Of a stretch of 64,000 nucleotides of DNA, positions 22,729-33,838 are shown piece after piece. The stretch lies in NCBI GenBank assembly GCA_033439265.1, contig JAVTVX010000017.1:3691001-3755000 (forward strand). Reading direction: 5' to 3'. The position numbers were made by a program, and so were the translations under genes. Source of the DNA: Dillenia suffruticosa (lineage: Eukaryota > Streptophyta > Magnoliopsida > Dilleniales > Dilleniaceae). Position 1 is the stretch's first letter. The number at the start of each line of letters is the position of its first letter. Under the pieces are notes generated by a model. The model was not told the origin of the DNA and ran no database searches. It saw only the letters and a program-made list of their open reading frames with translations.

Positions 22729-23024
22729 TACGATTGTGAGTTGGTTTAATTAGATGTGGAATTGAGTTTTTTTAAATATGATCGAGATTCAACTTCTGTT
22801 AGAAATATCGAACCCTCATGTATATGGAGTGTTCCCCGTTGGAAGATCCGTCCTTTTAAATGGAGTTACTGTAGCGATCAACTTCCACTGGGAGTATCAA
22901 TGGAGAGTTCTCTGTTGGGAGACCCGTCCTTCTAAATAGAGTTACTGTAACGGTCGGTCCGAATTAATTAAGGTGAAACCCCGAATACTAAGTGGTGTCC
23001 AAGACATGGTACCCAAAAAAAAAA
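22729..23024 (+). mobile_element. tRNA-derived SINE (family A), 296 bp, internally duplicated
   Basis: Ends in CAAGACATGGTACCC plus a 10-base A-run. It is flanked by CAATGTGCTC (22719-22728) and CAATACGCTC (23025-23034). The tRNA-like head contains TTGGTTTAATTAGATGTGG. Unlike other copies, it repeats an internal block of about 65-80 bp ending in GTTACTGTAGCG/GTTACTGTAACG, which explains its greater length. Confidence 0.75.
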
Positions 23025-23034
23025 CAATACGCTC

Positions 23035-24027
23035 TTTCCGGGCAGTAAGATGTTACACGTCAAAGTGCAATTGTCACTTCTAACCTTGTGAAAACGAATG
23101 CATAGGGAACATTTTGGAAAATTCGAACAAAGTCTAAAGCTTTTCTTACCTTACCTAGCCATATCGTATAACACTAATACCACCCCTGGAAAATGCTAGG
23201 AAAAACCCAATTGCATCTGCCGGCCATTCAACGGCCAGTGCGGTAAGTGCAATGGATTTATTAACACGTCCCTGCACTGCACACTCACAAGGTGAGAACC
23301 AAAATGCGGACGAATAGTTCTTTACTAGTTGTCAGACTGGTCAAAATAAAAATTGTAACGTTTTCGTAAGGCTACCCATTTCGACGGTCAAAAGAGGCTA
23401 CGTCTCCCAAAAAAGGAGCATTATATAACCAATGAGAAATAAAAATAATAAGAGAAAAGGAGCTGCTTTGTTTATCATATAACATGGGATTTTTGTTTTG
23501 TGGTGGGGGGCGGTGGGAGAGACTTACTATTTTCTAACACAGGACTCCCAATGATTCCATAAGCAACTGCATTAATAATTCTAAACTTGGCACATGCGAT
23601 TTCATAGGCCGCGACATATCAATGGGTTTTTATATCGATAAGACGACTATTACCTTAGCCTAACAAACGCAGAAACATTATTTTAGCTGGCTATCTCCAC
23701 TGATGCATCTGAAAAATACCATCTGTATCCATATCCACTAGGAAAAACACAATCTGTAAGAAAAGGTGCCTGGGCCAGTCATCAAAAGGACGGGCAGGAT
23801 GCCACAACAAACAAACACACAGGCTAAATTTGTAAAAGCAAAAGTCATCCGCATCCAATCATAATTTTCAACAAGCAGCTCAAATCAAGGTATATGTCTG
23901 CAAACCAAAAGGCTCCCATGCGACTAAAATAACTTGTTTTAATCTGTCTAGAGCATCCACAGCAAACCAAAGTAAAATAGGATATCATAAGTAGACCGCC
24001 AGATGAACTTGCTTCCAACATAGAAGC
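23035..24027. other. intergenic stretch and PABP 3' UTR
   Basis: No separate gene seen. The right-hand few hundred bases are probably the 3' UTR of the minus-strand PABP gene, which stops at 24028. Confidence 0.5.
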
Positions 24028-27000
24028 TTAGGAAACAACATTGTCAGTCAGGGACAGAGCAGCCAGTTGATCCATAGGACTGTTAGCTTGCTGCTGTGTG
24101 ACATTCCTCAAGACCTCCATGGCTTCCGCAACTTTTGCCTTCAAAGCTTCTGGTGACTCGAGCAGATGTAGGACCTCGGTCTGGTCCATCTCTAGGAGCA
24201 TGCCGGTCACTTTGGCTGCCATCTCGTGCTCCAGCTGATCAACCAGAGGGTATAGATTCTCCCCCAGCATCTATCACCAAAACAGGCTCTCAGTTGTTAA
24301 ACCCAAGTGAATAAATGGCAGCCAACTTATGAAGCATTAATACAAGTGAGAACTTACAGTCCTCTGCTGATCAGGGGAGGCATGCGCCAGAGCCGAAGCC
24401 AAAGCAGAAACCGCCACAGGTTGTCCAACTGGTGAATCTCTCAACTGCATGCTACCCATATCATAAGGGAGCATACCCCCCACAACACCCTGCATTGGAA
24501 CATCTGGCATGCTTCTACCAGGTGGGTAGCGGTACATACGTCCCCTTGGACGTATCTGGAAATATAACAATTGTGATTTTTCACAGAGAGAACATTAGCA
24601 AATAAAGACAATAAAAAGATATGAGATTCTCACCTGCTGCTGCATCATAGATACAGGCTGCTGTGTCTGTTGCACAGGACCAGCTCCTCGTCTTCCTCCA
24701 GGGCGCTGACCCTGCTGGCCCTGTTGGACCAGTGGCACAAAAAAGTTTGGCATAGGAGTGCCTACAGGCCTCATTCCAGGAACTAGCTGCTGCTGGTAAC
24801 CAAATCCAGCCTGAACATTTAATGGAGGAAATATTGAAACAATTAATCAAATAAATTATCTAAAAGCACCAGAAGTAAACTTCTATAAAACATATATCAC
24901 AAGTCACACAAACGAATCCCGTCTATATGTGCAAAGAATTGATATCAAAATCATTGCATATGATGACCAGGTGTTCTTGTTTGAAAAGCTTAACAATCAA
25001 GGTGATAAAAAAAAAAAATAAATAGAATAATAAGTACAAGAATCAAGAGCGACAGAATCAAGAGCGACAGGCCCTTAATTAAAATCTTAAGTGGTCATAC
25101 AGCAGAATGCAAATAAGGGATTTCCAGGTCAAAACACTTTAATATAATGCCATCCTTGATCATCAACAGGTCTAAACATATAAAAGGACATGCAGACAAC
25201 ATTAAAATGTACGTAAGAACTTGTAAATCAAGTTTAACTAACATCCATCCTCTTCAAATTTCTACTCAAAGGCAAGCAATAAACAAAAGGACGAAATATC
25301 CGGCAGTTACAACAATGAGAAGAGCTAATGTGTTGGGCATATAATGGTGACAAAAGATTATCTTACCAGGACAGAAAATGAAGTAAACAGGAAAGCCCTC
25401 ACACACTTGCACCACCAAATATAAAACCAAAATTTTCATTTCCATCTCTCATTTTATTAACACAAACATTTTTTGTATCCAAACATTTACAACTTGCACT
25501 TTTGGGCCATGTACTTCAAAGTCAACATCAATATCACATTTGTGGTAGAGAAACCAAATTAAATGCCGCAACCAATTGTCAAGGAAACACGTAATTTAAT
25601 CTTACATGAGCAAATCTCTGTATGAAACTGAGAAGCGTGTATTATATACATCACAAATATTGAAGTAGCGTGACATATAAGCGAAGCCACTAAACATCAA
25701 ACAAGAGATGCAAGTATGGAGTCCAAAAGATACACCAGTATTCCTAATAAATCGAGCAAGACAAACACTTAATGACAAACAAAGGCAAAAAATAAATAAA
25801 TAAAAAATACAGCACATTCGAATGCGCCCAAACTAACAGATACACAAAAATGATAAAAAGATAAAGAGGAAAATTTAAGCAAACCTGAGGAGGAATAATA
25901 GCAGGTGGTGCTTGACCATAAAATAGTTGTTGACCAAGACCAGGGGCGCCTGGAGGGTACAACGGCATGTGAGGAGCTACAGAAGGTGCCATAGCAACAC
26001 GCCTCATGAACTGTGCCTGCCAGAGAAAATTAATTGTTTATAAAAGAAGCCCTCATGTCATAACAAAAAGTAACAGCCATATATTTCTATAACAGGACAT
26101 CCAGTAGATTATTAGAGACTAACATCAGCATTTTGAAAAAAATGATCGCAAGATAATTAAATAAAAAAAAAGATAAACGACATGGATCTCAAATCAAGAT
26201 TTAAATCGTGAACAAGAAAGCTAATTTTCTGAAGTGTGAATTTGATTGAATCATGAATCATGTGAGGAAGTACTATATATGTATACATATGGGTGTGTAT
26301 GTGTGTGTACAACTTTTAGAATGCACACATGATACATCAAAATACTGTATTCGTAATGTATAAAAAACATGATTCAAACTAGGGGTGTTATGACACCTGG
26401 GTCGAGCTCGGGTATACAATACCCGAGCTCGGCTTGAGTGTACTTTAGGTGAGCTCGAGCTCGTTGAGCTTGTATTTTTCGAGCTCGAAGTGTCATCGGG
26501 TGTTGTCTAGTAGTATTGTCGGGTAATGTCGTTGGGTAGTGCAGGTAATATATTTAAAAAATATACCTAAAAACATAATTTTACATATAAAAATTATTTT
26601 AAAAAAATAATTATATATAAAAAATTATTAAAAAAAAAATTAATATCTCTTGGGTAACTCGCCTTCGAGCTCGACCCAATTGGACTCGAGCTCGAGCTCG
26701 ATACCGAGCTTGAGCTCAGGCTCGAGCTTTAACTAGGTAGTGTCACAGGTGCCCATAGCACTACCCGAATGTCATAACAGTCTTAATTCAAATATAAGGT
26801 CCAATTACATAACTACTAACTATTAGCATCTTAATCTAAGTTGTAAGATCCAAAATATTCCATTTAAAAGGTTCAAGGAATTGTTCCTGATACTTAATCA
26901 TATCGTAACTCAAAAGCTAATACTTAATTAAGCAAAATACTAAGTCTTTAGACTTTATTTAAATCATTAATCCACCCCAAGAAATGTTTCCATCAAGATT

Positions 27001-29637
27001 CTCATCATCATCTTTTTGACAAAACAAGCTCCTCTTCTTCAACTTCTTCACCACTATCCTGAGTCACTTCTATATCTTCATTTTCAGCCACTTTTCCTTT
27101 TCTATCAGCAGTGAAGTTTCTTGGACATATTAAACAAAGTCTTAGCACATAAAACATCAGGATACAAAGGCAAGTACACAGACAAGCTTCCAACTAAAAC
27201 CAAAAATGTAGAGTTTAATGCCAAATATATAGCATAACAAATAACAATGTCACTTTAAAAGATAAACTCAATCGACTACTTAGAATTTAATCATCAATTC
27301 TGACGAAGCAATGTCATCGGAAAGGTTGTAGTTTAGGAGCAGTTAGCAAATCCCTGAGCTTCATTTGCAATCATTACCAGAACAATTCCAAATTAAGACA
27401 ATATTTTCCACACACTTGGGTAGAGGTTCATGTGGTTAGCCTTCTCAAATAACCACCCTCACACATAGGAACTCGTGTGCATGTAACCAACATAGACATC
27501 AGCAAGCTAAATCATATGTCATTACCAGAACAAATCCAAATTAACACAATATTTCCAAAGGACACTTGGTTAAAGGTTCTATAAGTAGTTAAAACTTCTC
27601 CAATAACCACCCTCACACACAGGAACTCGTGCAAATGTAACCACCATTGACATCAGCAAGCTAAATCGTATATCATTACCTGCAACCTTGCTTTTCTATC
27701 TTCCTTCCGCTCTGCAAGTGCAACGTAAAGAGGTTTGCTGACAACCATTTTACCATTCATTTTGCTAAGCTGTGGGTAAACAAATAACAAAGGATAAATT
27801 CCTAAATATTCATATAAAAATGCTACCAAGCAAACATGTACTTACAGCTCTGGATGCTTCTTCAGGAGTTGAGAAGGCAACAAATCCAGAACCTCGACTA
27901 ATTCCATTAGGATCTTTCATGACCTGTAAACCAGATATGAAAGGGAATCAATACTTTGGCAGCAAATCATGTGAAAGATGCAGATTACAACCACAGAGTG
28001 TCTTCAAGAAGAGAATCTGTACCTTGCAAGAGGTAATTGTACCAAACTCTGCAAACAATTCCTTTAACTTATCATCACCAATGTGATCATCCAAATTCTT
28101 AATGTATAGGTTAACTCCTTGGAGTTTATCTTCCGCCTCCTTCATACTCTGCTCAAACTTCACCTTAAGTTCAAGCTCCCTCTCAAATTTTTTCTGGGCT
28201 TTCCCAACATACCATTCCTTTTCATCAAATTTCTTTCCATTGAGTTCCTCAACAGCTTTGGCAGCATCATCCGCATTCTCAAAGTTAACAAAACCGAAAC
28301 ATTTTGATTTCCCATCTGAATCTCTCATAACCACAGCACTAGTAATAGTTCCATATTCACCAAATATTTTTTTCAGGTCTTCGTCAGTTGTAGATACAGA
28401 GAGATTTTTAACGTAAACATTGTTGAATTTTGCCTTACTCATAGCAGATTCTCTCTCTTGTTTACGAAGGAAAGGTCCAACAAATACTTGCTTCTCCTTT
28501 ATCAGCACTCCATTAAGTTTGTCTATTGCATTTTGGGCAGATTCTTCGTGATCAAATTGTACAAAACCATAACCCTTAGACTGGCCAGATTGGTCAGTTG
28601 CTATCTTGCAAGAAAGAATATTTCCAAAAGTTGAAAAAGTGTTATGAAGTGCTTTATTGTCAATTCCCTTGTCCAAATTCTGCAAAAGCAAAAAAATAAC
28701 AGAGTGAGAATCTACAGGCTCATATCCAACTACCGAACCAAAAACATTCTGAATGTGACAAAGAGAAATGTAGTAGAATATCCATACCTTGATAAATATG
28801 TTTCCAGTCCCACTTTTGCGACTACTAGGATCCCGATGAGAATACATTATTCTGATGGATTTGCCATTCAGTGGAGTGAAATTTAGCACGTCTAGTGCTC
28901 TTGCAGCTGGATAACAGAGGGATGTTAGACAATAACGCCAACCTCAGTAATCAGATTAAACAACATTACAAGCAAATCAGCATCTAATAGTAGGAATTAT
29001 TTGGTATATTTTCAATGTAAAATCATGGAAATAATACCCAAAAAAAATCTATGACCCATGAAATATGTCTTTTTCGTGTTCTATACAAAACCAAGCCCTT
29101 TTTCCATGAGAAGGCCAAAAGACGCTATCAAAATAACTATTATCAAATAGGTCACCAAGAGGAAACATATGAAATTCTCCTTAAGTTCTCTATTATCAAA
29201 TAGATCACCAATTAGCGATTCACACCGCAACTAAGTCCAGTGTCCATACACAACTCATACAAGAACAAGTTGACTCCAAACATAGTGGAATCAAAATCGA
29301 CCTAAACAAGAATAAACCACATTTAAAAAAAAAAAGCCTATAAAAATAATGGAAAGTGTAGAAACAAACCATCCTGAGGATTGCTATAATTGACGTAGCC
29401 ATAACCAAGAGATCGGCGGGTACCCAAGTCCCTACAAACGCGAAGAGAGACGACCTGACCAATCTGGTTGAACAGATCATACAGCTGCGAATCGGTGACA
29501 TTCATGTCCAGATCCCCAACATAGAGCGAAGTCGACACGCATTGGTTCACATCATCGCCACCCGCATTCACCGCACCGTTTTGCCCCGCGATCGGTGCTG
29601 CCTGCTGATGTTGCTGCTGAACTTGAATCTGAGTCAT
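24028..29637 (-). CDS. cytoplasmic polyadenylate-binding protein (PABP), nine exons
   Basis: Joining exons 29637-29370, 28906-28788, 28679-28023, 27923-27846, 27769-27680, 26016-25885, 24810-24634, 24555-24358 and 24270-24028 gives an uninterrupted 653-residue protein. Every junction is GT-AG and in phase. It has four RRMs: RRM1 about 37-113 (RNP1 LGYGYVNY), RRM2 about 125-200 (KGYGFVQF), RRM3 about 215-292 (KCFGFVNF) and RRM4 about 318-395 (RGSGFVAF). A Pro/Gln/Met-rich linker follows, then a C-terminal MLLE/PABC domain (about 574-640, with [10 protein letters not shown]). The protein binds mRNA poly(A) tails and, through MLLE, PAM2-containing partners in translation and decay. It resembles Arabidopsis PAB2/PAB4/PAB8. 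Intron 5 carries a hAT MITE and a tandem duplication next to the splice donor. No defect seen. Confidence 0.97.
26380..26785. mobile_element. hAT-like MITE, copy 1, in PABP intron 5
   Basis: Target-site duplication ATTCAAAC (26372-26379)/ATTCAAAT (26786-26793). The left end is TAGGGGTGTTATGACACC; the right end is a mutated version of its reverse complement. The interior is rich in GAGCTC/CTCGAG and includes a perfect 12-bp-arm palindrome with a 3-nt loop at 26404-26430 (arm GAGCTCGGGTAT). A second copy is at 31445-31757. Confidence 0.8.
27371..27680. repeat. tandem duplication next to a PABP splice donor
   Basis: Two direct units of about 148 and 154 bp (27371-27518 and 27519-27672) are followed by the first 8 bp of a third (27673-27680). 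Each begins with TCATTACC, the reverse complement of GGTAATGA, which at 27673-27680 is the end of exon 5 and its splice donor. The intron therefore holds two further donor-like copies. Confidence 0.85.
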
Positions 29638-30973
29638 CTCTCACCAAACCCTAACCCTAACCGATCTTTGTTTTTTTTCCTTTTTTTTCTTTTCCCTGAT
29701 TTTCAGGATAAATAGTGTGATTGGTTGATTGATAGATAGATGCTTCCCTCTCCTCTTCGTTATTCGCGAGAACAGACACAACACACACGGCACGAAACCC
29801 TAGAAAACGATTGATAGGATAAAAAGTGAGAGAGAATTTTTTGGGGTTTCAGAGGGAAAGAGAAGGGGGAGAGGAGACGGGAAGGGTAAAAGGAGGATAA
29901 AAATTCGTCGGAAAACCAAACGGAGACGACGATGCAGAAACTGAAATTTTTTTTTTTTTTCGGGGGAGGGCAGACCGAACTGCTCCGCACCGACTGCGGT
30001 CTAGCTGTGAACCTTATATAGGGCGAGACTCTAATTCTGGAAACCCTATTTTTTTTTTTGGGCATAATTGAAACCCTAATTTTTTGGTTCCTCCCATGCA
30101 ATCTGGGCCGTTTAATTATCCGATCCCCCAAGGTGCGAGCCGTTTAACAGTAATTGGGCTTAGCATTTGAGAAACTCGACTTCAGCCTATGTATTCTATA
30201 GAATGACGTAATTGCTCCAACAAGAAATCGAACTTAAGCCCAAAAGTTAAGGTGAAATCAAGCATCCTCATTTTAGACTCACTCACGTAGCACTGAACAA
30301 ATTGAATATAAACTCAAACTTAGTTTTTTATTAAACTATGAAAATTTAAATCATACAAAATGTATGTAACGCATGCACAATGTTCCGATTTTAAACCAGA
30401 GTCAATCTTTTTAGAATTAAACCAAAACTTTAAAAATATTTCCGATTTAATTTTAAAAGCTAAACCTCCAAATTATCAGTTTAATTTTGATTCTTGATTT
30501 TGAAACTAAATTTAAAAAAAAAAATTAAAACTATGAAAAAAGTAATAAAAAAACCATACAACAACCGTAACAATCAAAATTGAATCCGTACCATAACCAC
30601 GACACCGGTTTTTATTTCGATTATTTTTCTGTCAAATGGAAACCATCTGTTTTGGTTCAATTCCGACTCAGTTTTGAACCTTGGGCATGTATAGATGTAG
30701 GTTGAAAATTGAACAAATCTACGATTCTACTCTATTAGGTTTATATTTGCTTGCACCACAAGCCAAATTACATCTTTTTTTTTTCATCATTAGTATCTGT
30801 ATTTTATCCGACTAATCCGATTCAAATATTGTATGATCCAATTTTAGAGATCGATTCTCACAAACCAAATTAAATCATGAACTTAGTAACTTAGAATTTG
30901 AAAAGACCAAGACCTAACCTACCTAAAAAAATTCAAAAACGCCTTTGGGCATGCTTTGGACCCCAAGGCCTCC
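29638..30973. other. PABP 5' UTR/promoter region and intergenic DNA
   Basis: No coding region. The first few hundred bases should contain the PABP leader and promoter. AAACCCTA/ACCCTAA motifs (telo-box-like, common in translation-machinery genes) occur at about 29646-29659 and 29796. The remainder is AT-rich with no gene seen. Confidence 0.5.
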
Positions 30974-30984
30974 ATGGATTGAGG

Positions 30985-31214
30985 TTTTTTTTTTTTTTTT
31001 TTTTTTGGTACCATGTCTTGGACACCGTCCTGTATCTGGGGTTTCGCCCTGACTAATCCGGACCGACCGCTGCAGTGGCTCCTTTTCGGAGGGTGGGTCT
31101 CCCAACGGGAAAAACTCCATACACATGAGGGTCCAATGCTCCCGGCAGTAATCGAACCTCGGTCATGATTAAGGGAACTCAACTCCACATCCAGTTGAGT
31201 CAACCCACGTTGGT
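30985..31214 (-). mobile_element. tRNA-derived SINE (family A), 230 bp
   Basis: Flanked by ATGGATTGAGG (30974-30984)/ATGGATCGAGG (31215-31225). Read on the minus strand it has a tRNA-like head with GTTGACTCAACTGGATGTGG and box B GAGGTTCGATTAC, a body containing GGTCGGTCCGGATTAGTCAG, and the end CAAGACATGGTACC plus an A-tail of more than 20 bases. This is the most complete copy in the window. Confidence 0.9.
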
Positions 31215-31444
31215 ATGGATCGAGGTTATTGCATCATAGGAGGTGTAGTCTGCAATTTGATTTGGGCGACATGGCTAGAGAATTAATTATCATTTTTTTT
31301 ATGCATTAATAAATTTATTCAACACATAATAATTTATAAATTATGTGTGAATTCAAAATGTTTTTCCTTTAATAACTAAAAATTAAATTATATATTTTGT
31401 ACAGAAAGAAATGCCCCCTTTCATCGATTCAGTTGAGATTAGAA

Positions 31445-31757
31445 TAGGGGTGTTATGACACCCGGGTCGAGCTCGCTGAGTTTGTATTTTTCGAGCTCGA
31501 GCTCGAAGTGTCGTCGGGTGTTATTGGGTAGTGTCGTCGGGTAGTGTAATTGGACGGTATAGATAATATATTTAAAAAATATACCTAAAAATATAATTTT
31601 ATATATAATTTTTTTAAAAAAATATATATATAATTATATATAAAATTTATTTTTTAAAAAATTAAAATATTTCGGGTAGCTCGTCGAGCTCGAGCTCGAG
31701 CTTTGACCGGGTAGTGTCACGGGCCCGTGACATTACCCGGTGTCATTAACACCCCTA
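31445..31757. mobile_element. hAT-like MITE, copy 2, 313 bp
   Basis: Ends TAGGGGTGTTATGACACC and GGTGTCATTAACACCCCTA form near-perfect inverted repeats. The flanks GATTAGAA/GATTGAAT look like a diverged 8-bp target-site duplication. It has the same GAGCTC-rich interior and end sequences as 26380-26785. Confidence 0.78.
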
Positions 31758-31974
31758 GATTGAATGCATTTGATGTCATTATCACTCGTAGAAATTCATA
31801 TAATTTCTTATGTAATTAAAAGTAAATGCTAGGCTACAGTTAATGATCATCTGTGTTTTTAATGACACTTTATTTCTCCCTCATGTGGTCTATTGGGCTT
31901 CGTAACACTTAGATCAAATAAACTCTTAAGCTCCCTTTACAAGCTCTAGTTCATCACATCTGGGATCATATCTA

Positions 31975-31978
<4 letters not shown>

Positions 31979-32026
<48 letters not shown>
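31979..32026. repeat. (AT)n microsatellite
   Basis: About 24 uninterrupted AT units. The repetitive frames through it are not coding. Confidence 0.95.
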
Positions 32027-32031
<5 letters not shown>

Positions 32032-32947
32032 ACAGAGGGATCACAAAAATCACGAAAATATACATGTTTAAGAAAATTCAAATATAAAATCTCGAGAAAT
32101 ACATTTAAATAAGAAATTTTAACTATCGAAGTATCTTGTATAGCATTAAGTTCTACCCTACCCATATTAGTTTGGGAAACAGCATTTATTTTAAGCTGCA
32201 CACCTGTTTAATTGAACAATTTATTATTAGTTTATTATTTTGAAATTAAATGTAAAAAATAATTTAATAGACATAGTATTTCCAGGTTATATTTCCATTT
32301 AAAGTTCAAGATGTTTTCCCTCCTAAAATCTCGTACCCAGCAAATTCAATTGGGCCCCCACCGAACACTGGTCGATTAAAAAACTTAGATGTCCCCTCAA
32401 CAACTAATTTGCCACTTTATGAGTGCCCCGTGATTTCTCAACATTATTAATCAGAAGTAGTAGTAGCAAACATTTCCTTTGATGTACAATTTTAGAAGTA
32501 AACAAAAGACACTCCTACGATCTATAGCCCCAATTTGAATTAAAATTTTGTAACAAAAGTGAACCCTATGGTGAGGAAGAAGGACTTAGGTGCGTGGACT
32601 TCAGTGTCCTTAGCGCGATCACTTTTAACCTAAAAGCTACAATTTTCAACAATTTCCCCTCTGTAGTCAAAAGCACATCCAAAGCCCACCAGAAATTCGA
32701 ATAAAGACAGTGTGACAAAGAGCCACTTTGGTTCTTCAAGTCAGAATTTTGATAGGAGAGAGAGAGAACAGAAGAGAGAGAGAGGTACAGAAGAAAGAAA
32801 GAAACAACTTGTCTTTCTTCTTTCCCAATACGAAGAAAGAAAAGAAAAAAACAAAGGAAATGACAATGATAGAGACACTTAACAGAGAGAGAGAGAGAGA
32901 GTAAGAAAATTAGAGAAAGATTTCATGCCCAAATAAACAAGACTCTT
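32027..32947. other. downstream region and 3' UTR of WOX4
   Basis: No gene seen. GA-rich tracts at about 32755-32900 lie just beyond the WOX4 stop and are likely in its 3' UTR. Confidence 0.5.
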
Positions 32948-33838
32948 TCATCTGCCTTCCGGATTTAAAGGAAATAGCTCCAGAGTTTTGTCTCCTTGCT
33001 CATCTCTATCAATACTGAACGTGTTATTGTTCTCTTGTAAGCATTCAAATCTCCAGCTCATACACTTCCTCTTGTATGGATTGACTTCTTCTCGACCCTG
33101 CACCACATAAGTTAATTTAATTTCGTATCATATATATTCTAAAATCTCAGTAACAAAATTTGAAAAATTTTATGATATGGTATTTTGTGCATACCCTTGA
33201 GTCTATGGTTATGGTTGTCATGATGCTTGCCGTGGTAGTAGTCCTAGAGTTATTGGCGAGGCCGACGCTGTTGCGCTTCTGCTTCTGCCTCTCGCGTGCC
33301 TTGTGATTTTGAAACCAATAGAACACATTTTTGCCTTCAATTTTGCCATACTTGCCTAGTTGTGCTGTGATTTGCTCGATTTGTTGTGCATTTGGAGTAC
33401 GCATTCCACCTCGGTACAACATTTCTAGTATTCCAATTTGTTCTTGTGTTGGGTTCCACCTAGTGCCGCCCGGGTGTGTCTCCACCTGCAAAGTTATTCC
33501 AAACTATGTTTTCTTAGTTACACAAACACACACGCACACACATATATATCTCTAACAATTATAATATATAAAGTAGTTGAACGGTGTTGTACCTGACTTG
33601 AGTCTCTCTTATCCTCTGAGGATCCAAGTTTTCTTGGTCCACTTTCGGGTTTGATGAAGCTCTTGAGGTCAAACGTAGTGACAATGGATGCGTTCTCCGT
33701 GGTGGTTGCAGAGGTGGTGGTAGTGGTGGAGGTGGCAAGCTTGGGAGCAAGAGGACGTAAACGCTTGCAACCAAGTGAGAGGGAGGGTTCGTGCTCCCAA
33801 AACCCACGTGCGAACTGATGAACCTTCATGCTTCCCAT
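32948..33838 (-). CDS. WOX4: WUSCHEL-related homeobox 4 (WOX4)
   Basis: Exons 33838-33593, 33485-33195 and 33097-32948 join in phase with GT-AG introns to give 228 residues. The N-terminus [13 protein letters not shown] (from residue 4) with [13 protein letters not shown], and FDLKSFI, is characteristic of WOX4. The homeodomain (about 88-153) carries the WOX-type [33 protein letters not shown] and [19 protein letters not shown]. The C-terminus has the WUS box TLELFPL (217-223) and ends NPEGR, as in Arabidopsis WOX4. In Arabidopsis WOX4 acts in the nucleus to maintain procambium and vascular cambium downstream of TDIF-PXY signalling. Two ATGs are possible: residue 1, and residue 4 at 33829, which matches the usual family start. 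No defect seen. Confidence 0.97.

Noticed and set aside
27008-27193. Acidic, protein-like stretch ([18 protein letters not shown]) inside PABP intron 5
   Set aside because: No acceptor/donor pair places it in the PABP frame, and PABP is complete without it. It could be a captured fragment, but the evidence is only composition.
29760-30131. Open frame of 123 codons upstream of PABP
   Set aside because: Low-complexity Lys/Ser/Pro-rich translation of the leader and promoter region; no family similarity.
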